Assembly (NCBI GenBank): GCA_017397605.1
Contig: JAFQII010000004.1
Span: forward strand, 1 to 6,969
Source of the DNA: Clostridia bacterium
GTDB taxonomy: Bacteria > Bacillota > Clostridia > Oscillospirales > CAG-382
Direction: 5' to 3'
DNA length: 6,969 nt
The translations under genes and the position numbers were made by a program. Below, one piece after another: positions 4,958-6,969 of this stretch (position 1 is the stretch's first letter; every line of letters starts with the position of its first letter). The notes under the pieces were generated by a model. It was given only the letters and a program-made list of their open reading frames with translations, did no database searches and was not told the DNA's origin.

Positions 4958-5872
4958 ATGAAAGAAATCATTACCATACAGATCAGCAACTATTTGTCGG
5001 ATGCTCTTGCAAAAGAGATTGCGGCAAAGCAATGGGATTGTGCCGCGCCGTCGTGGGTCAACCGCGTGAGACAGTCCCTTTTTGACGAGGTTCTCGAAAA
5101 CAACGACTGCTTTGATGTCATTGCAACCGCATCCGACGGAGAAATTGTCGGCAGATTGCATTGCATCAAGCACACAAACGATCCGTCGCTCTGGTATTAC
5201 GGCGATTTGTTTGTTGTCCCCGATTACAGAAGGAACGGGATTGCAAAACAAATGATCCGTGCCACTATGGCGCACCTATCCGAACGCGGTGCGTCGGTCT
5301 TGCGCTGTTATGTCGAGCCAAACAATCTACCGAGTATAATGCTTCAAAAAACCGCAGGCTTTGCGGAAAAGTCGTTTTTGCCGTTTAACAACCTGATCAA
5401 CGACGGCGAGATCATGTACGAAACCGACATTCCAAACATGCTGACAGCCATCCCCGCAACGGAGCATGAAGCGTATTTTGTCAGAATCATGTTTGCGCAA
5501 AGCCGCGATGCACTGCACACCGAAGACATCGGGTACGAAGAGTGGAAAACGTTACTCGCCGCCGACGATCCCGACGAACAGCATTTTTTGATCTGCAAGG
5601 GCGCCTTGCCCGTCGCGTATCTCAAGATTAACGGTCTGCAAAGCAACGGCAAAGCGTGGATCTCCATGCTGTTTGTTTCGCCCTCGTTCCGTCGGCAAGG
5701 AGTCGGCAGGTTTGCGATACGTTTTGCAGAGCAATACGTCGTTGAACAAGGCTTTGCATCCCTCTCCGTGCAGACGGACGCAGACAACACGGCGGCGATA
5801 CATTGTTATAAAAACTGCGGTTATCAAATATTTGACAGCGGTCAAAAGATCAAACTTTGCAAATTGCTGTAA
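4958..5872 (+). CDS. Tandem GNAT-family N-acetyltransferase
   Basis: The 304-residue protein holds two GNAT folds. In the first (about 1-155), GEIVGRLHCIK is followed by YGDLFVVPDYRRNGIAKQMI (81-100), with the acetyl-CoA pyrophosphate loop RRNGIA at 91-96, then CYVEPNNLPSIMLQKTAGF (117-135). In the second (about 165-304), WISMLFVSPSFRRQGVG (234-250) has the loop RRQGVG at 245-250, then VQTDADNTAAIHCYKNCGYQIF (271-292), the typical motif B region ending in the C/GF-or-GY turn. Both loops keep the R/Q-x-x-G-x-G/A pattern, so both may bind acetyl-CoA. The acceptor (amine, antibiotic, peptide or protein) cannot be told. It is cytoplasmic and the only plus-strand gene here, with its own promoter and a strong terminator 8 bp past its stop. 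An upstream motif is shared with the methyltransferase gene. Confidence 0.93.
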   Translation: MKEIITIQISNYLSDALAKEIAAKQWDCAAPSWVNRVRQSLFDEVLENNDCFDVIATASDGEIVGRLHCIKHTNDPSLWYYGDLFVVPDYRRNGIAKQMIRATMAHLSERGASVLRCYVEPNNLPSIMLQKTAGFAEKSFLPFNNLINDGEIMYETDIPNMLTAIPATEHEAYFVRIMFAQSRDALHTEDIGYEEWKTLLAADDPDEQHFLICKGALPVAYLKINGLQSNGKAWISMLFVSPSFRRQGVGRFAIRFAEQYVVEQGFASLSVQTDADNTAAIHCYKNCGYQIFDSGQKIKLCKLL

Positions 5873-5880
5873 AGCAAGAT

Positions 5881-5921
5881 GCCGTATTCCGTGCTATTTG
5901 TGCGCAGAATACGGCTTTTTT
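5881..5921 (+). terminator. Intrinsic terminator of the GNAT gene
   Basis: GCCGTATTC (5881-5889) pairs perfectly with GAATACGGC (5907-5915), followed by six T's (5916-5921). The inner bases can extend the stem through GTGC against GCGC with one G-U pair. The U-tract supports termination only for the plus strand; on the minus strand the stem is followed by ATCTTGC, so any termination of the converging esterase transcript there would be weak. Confidence 0.93.
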
Positions 5922-6916
5922 CATGCAAAAAAGTGTGTCTCGATCACGTCGGTGATACGGTGAGCCAATTTGTCCTTGGTGGGCGGATGGATCTCGTCGG
6001 TCTCGCAGATATCCTTGGAGATAACGGTAAAGGTATACGGCACGCGGGCGGAAATACGTTCCTGCGCATCCTGCACCAGTTTCCAGCCCGGTCCCATGGC
6101 GATACGGCTCTCGCAGTCTGCGATCTGCACAATGCAAAACGGAAGCTTATCGTCCGCAAACGCCACACGCCAGAGGCGGATCATCTCGCAAAGCTCCTGC
6201 TCGTAGACCAAGCCCTCCGCTTCCGAAGCGTCGCTTTCGCCCTGATACCACACGACGCCCGAAATCGCAAGCGGAATCACGCGCATCAGCTTGTCGCCAT
6301 ACAGCGCGCCGTCCACGTTCCAAGAAGCGTATTCTTCGTAATAGTGATCAAAGTATTTGTCTTCTCTGGACAAACGAATGCCGATGCGTTCCAGTGCGCC
6401 TGCGGGCATCCAGCTTTCGATCACGGATGCACCTGTGGCGCAAACGATGATGCCGACGTGCACGTCTTTTTTGGAGACGATTTCCCTGCCTGCAAGATAT
6501 CCCAGCGCAGACCAATCCCCCACGGTGTCGCGCGCCGCGCATGACCAAGTGATCGCAGACGGACGGGGCGAAACCGCAAGGTAATGCAGTTTGTCATTGG
6601 TCTCGTAAAGTGCTTTGTCCGTGTTGGATTCCGCAAGCGGAAAAGACATGTTCGATTGACCTGCAAACAGATAGACCTCGCCGATATAGATGCGTTCCAA
6701 CGTAACCGTCTCGCCGCCTGACGAAAACGCAAGCGTATACGGGCCGCCGTATTCCATCGGTGCAAATTCCACGCACCACGTGAGCGTGTCGCTAATGACG
6801 GTTTGACTCATTCCCGCAAACGTCACCGTCGCATTGCCCTCGCCCTGCCCAAAAATTCGAATCGGCTTGTTTGCCGCAAACACCATATCAGACGAAAACA
6901 CATCCGCAAGTTTCAT
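5921..6916 (-). CDS. SGNH/sialate O-acetylesterase-like carbohydrate esterase, cytoplasmic
   Basis: The 331-residue protein has a beta-rich N-terminal part (about 1-80, starting MKLADVFSSDMVFAANKPIRIFG) and then the esterase core. FAGQSNMSFPL (84-94) holds the nucleophile Ser88 in the GQSN block. VGIIVCATGASVIESWMP (154-171) is the glycine/oxyanion block. VVWYQGESDA (221-230) is the WYQGESD signature of the SASA/CE6 family. DEIHPP (307-312) gives the Asp-x-x-His pair with His310. Such enzymes remove O-acetyl groups from sialic acids or other sugars. There is no signal peptide, so it should act inside the cell, and it is shorter than the larger multidomain versions I know. The start at 6916 has AAAGGG 7 nt upstream; a longer frame from 6961 begins upstream of the -10 box. 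No sugar transporter or kinase is in view, so the substrate remains open. Confidence 0.92.
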   Translation of the reverse strand: MKLADVFSSDMVFAANKPIRIFGQGEGNATVTFAGMSQTVISDTLTWCVEFAPMEYGGPYTLAFSSGGETVTLERIYIGEVYLFAGQSNMSFPLAESNTDKALYETNDKLHYLAVSPRPSAITWSCAARDTVGDWSALGYLAGREIVSKKDVHVGIIVCATGASVIESWMPAGALERIGIRLSREDKYFDHYYEEYASWNVDGALYGDKLMRVIPLAISGVVWYQGESDASEAEGLVYEQELCEMIRLWRVAFADDKLPFCIVQIADCESRIAMGPGWKLVQDAQERISARVPYTFTVISKDICETDEIHPPTKDKLAHRITDVIETHFFA

Positions 6917-6923
6917 TTTTTGA

Positions 6924-6929
6924 CCCTTT
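6924..6929 (-). promoter_or_regulatory. Ribosome binding site fixing the esterase start
   Basis: AAAGGG on the minus strand lies 7 nt before the ATG at 6916. The in-frame ATG codons at 6961 and 6958 lie upstream of the -10 box at 6952-6947 and would not be transcribed from it. Confidence 0.8.
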
Positions 6930-6946
6930 CGTGCAGTAGATGCTTT

Positions 6947-6952
6947 ATTATA
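6947..6952 (-). promoter_or_regulatory. -10 box of the esterase promoter (the -35 lies past the window)
   Basis: A perfect TATAAT on the minus strand lies 31 bp upstream of the esterase ATG. With a 17-bp spacer the -35 box would begin at 6970, just outside the window, so only half of the promoter can be confirmed. Confidence 0.7.
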
Positions 6953-6969
6953 CCGCATCAAGCAAGACG

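Noticed and set aside
5881..5921. Terminator for the minus-strand esterase transcript
   Set aside because: The stem is followed on the minus strand by ATCTTGC rather than a T-tract, so I assign it only to the plus-strand GNAT gene.
5879..6544. A 221-residue plus-strand frame opposite the esterase
   Set aside because: It starts inside the GNAT terminator hairpin, has no ribosome binding site, and is antisense to conserved esterase motifs.

Overview
The window looks like ordinary chromosome from a low-to-moderate GC Gram-positive bacterium of the Clostridia type, probably an uncultured gut-associated member. This is inferred from the strong AGGAGG-like ribosome binding sites, the near-consensus sigma-A promoters (17-bp spacers, TATAAT or TATACT), the compact intrinsic terminators and the protein families. 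I see no insertion sequence, phage gene, CRISPR array, rRNA or tRNA. Seven of the eight genes lie on the minus strand; only the acetyltransferase gene is on the plus strand.

Layout, left to right. The left edge (1-1256) is a two-gene minus-strand operon. A consensus promoter at 1284-1312 drives a 139-residue four-helix membrane protein, followed 20 bp later by an SF2 DEAH-box helicase that runs off the window with 272 residues visible. A symmetric hairpin terminator at 1330-1358 separates this operon from an XRE-type regulator with a large helical C-terminal region (1365-2468, own promoter). Next is a SAM-dependent methyltransferase (2593-3402, own promoter), a second terminator identical over 30 bases to the first, the hexameric-type purine nucleoside phosphorylase DeoD (3595-4305, own promoter) and an uncharacterised 130-residue protein (4418-4810). 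A plus-strand tandem-GNAT acetyltransferase (4958-5872) has its own promoter and terminator. It converges on a cytoplasmic SGNH/sialate O-acetylesterase-like protein (5921-6916), whose -10 box lies at the right edge.

Most genes are single transcription units, so the neighbourhood does not imply one pathway. The link that stands out is regulatory. A 16-base sequence (TTCAACCAACGGTATA) occurs just upstream of the -35 box of both the methyltransferase and the GNAT promoter, in the same orientation relative to transcription. Its distances to the -35 box are 21 and 11 bp, which differ by one helical turn. This suggests that a common, unidentified regulator controls the two modifying enzymes. DeoD also carries Asn where the well-studied hexameric enzymes have their catalytic Asp204.

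For five genes the longest open frame overstates the protein: the most upstream start codon falls inside a promoter element, inside the ribosome binding site, or too close to the predicted transcription start. The coordinates given here use corrected starts. I found no convincing new multi-gene system in this window.
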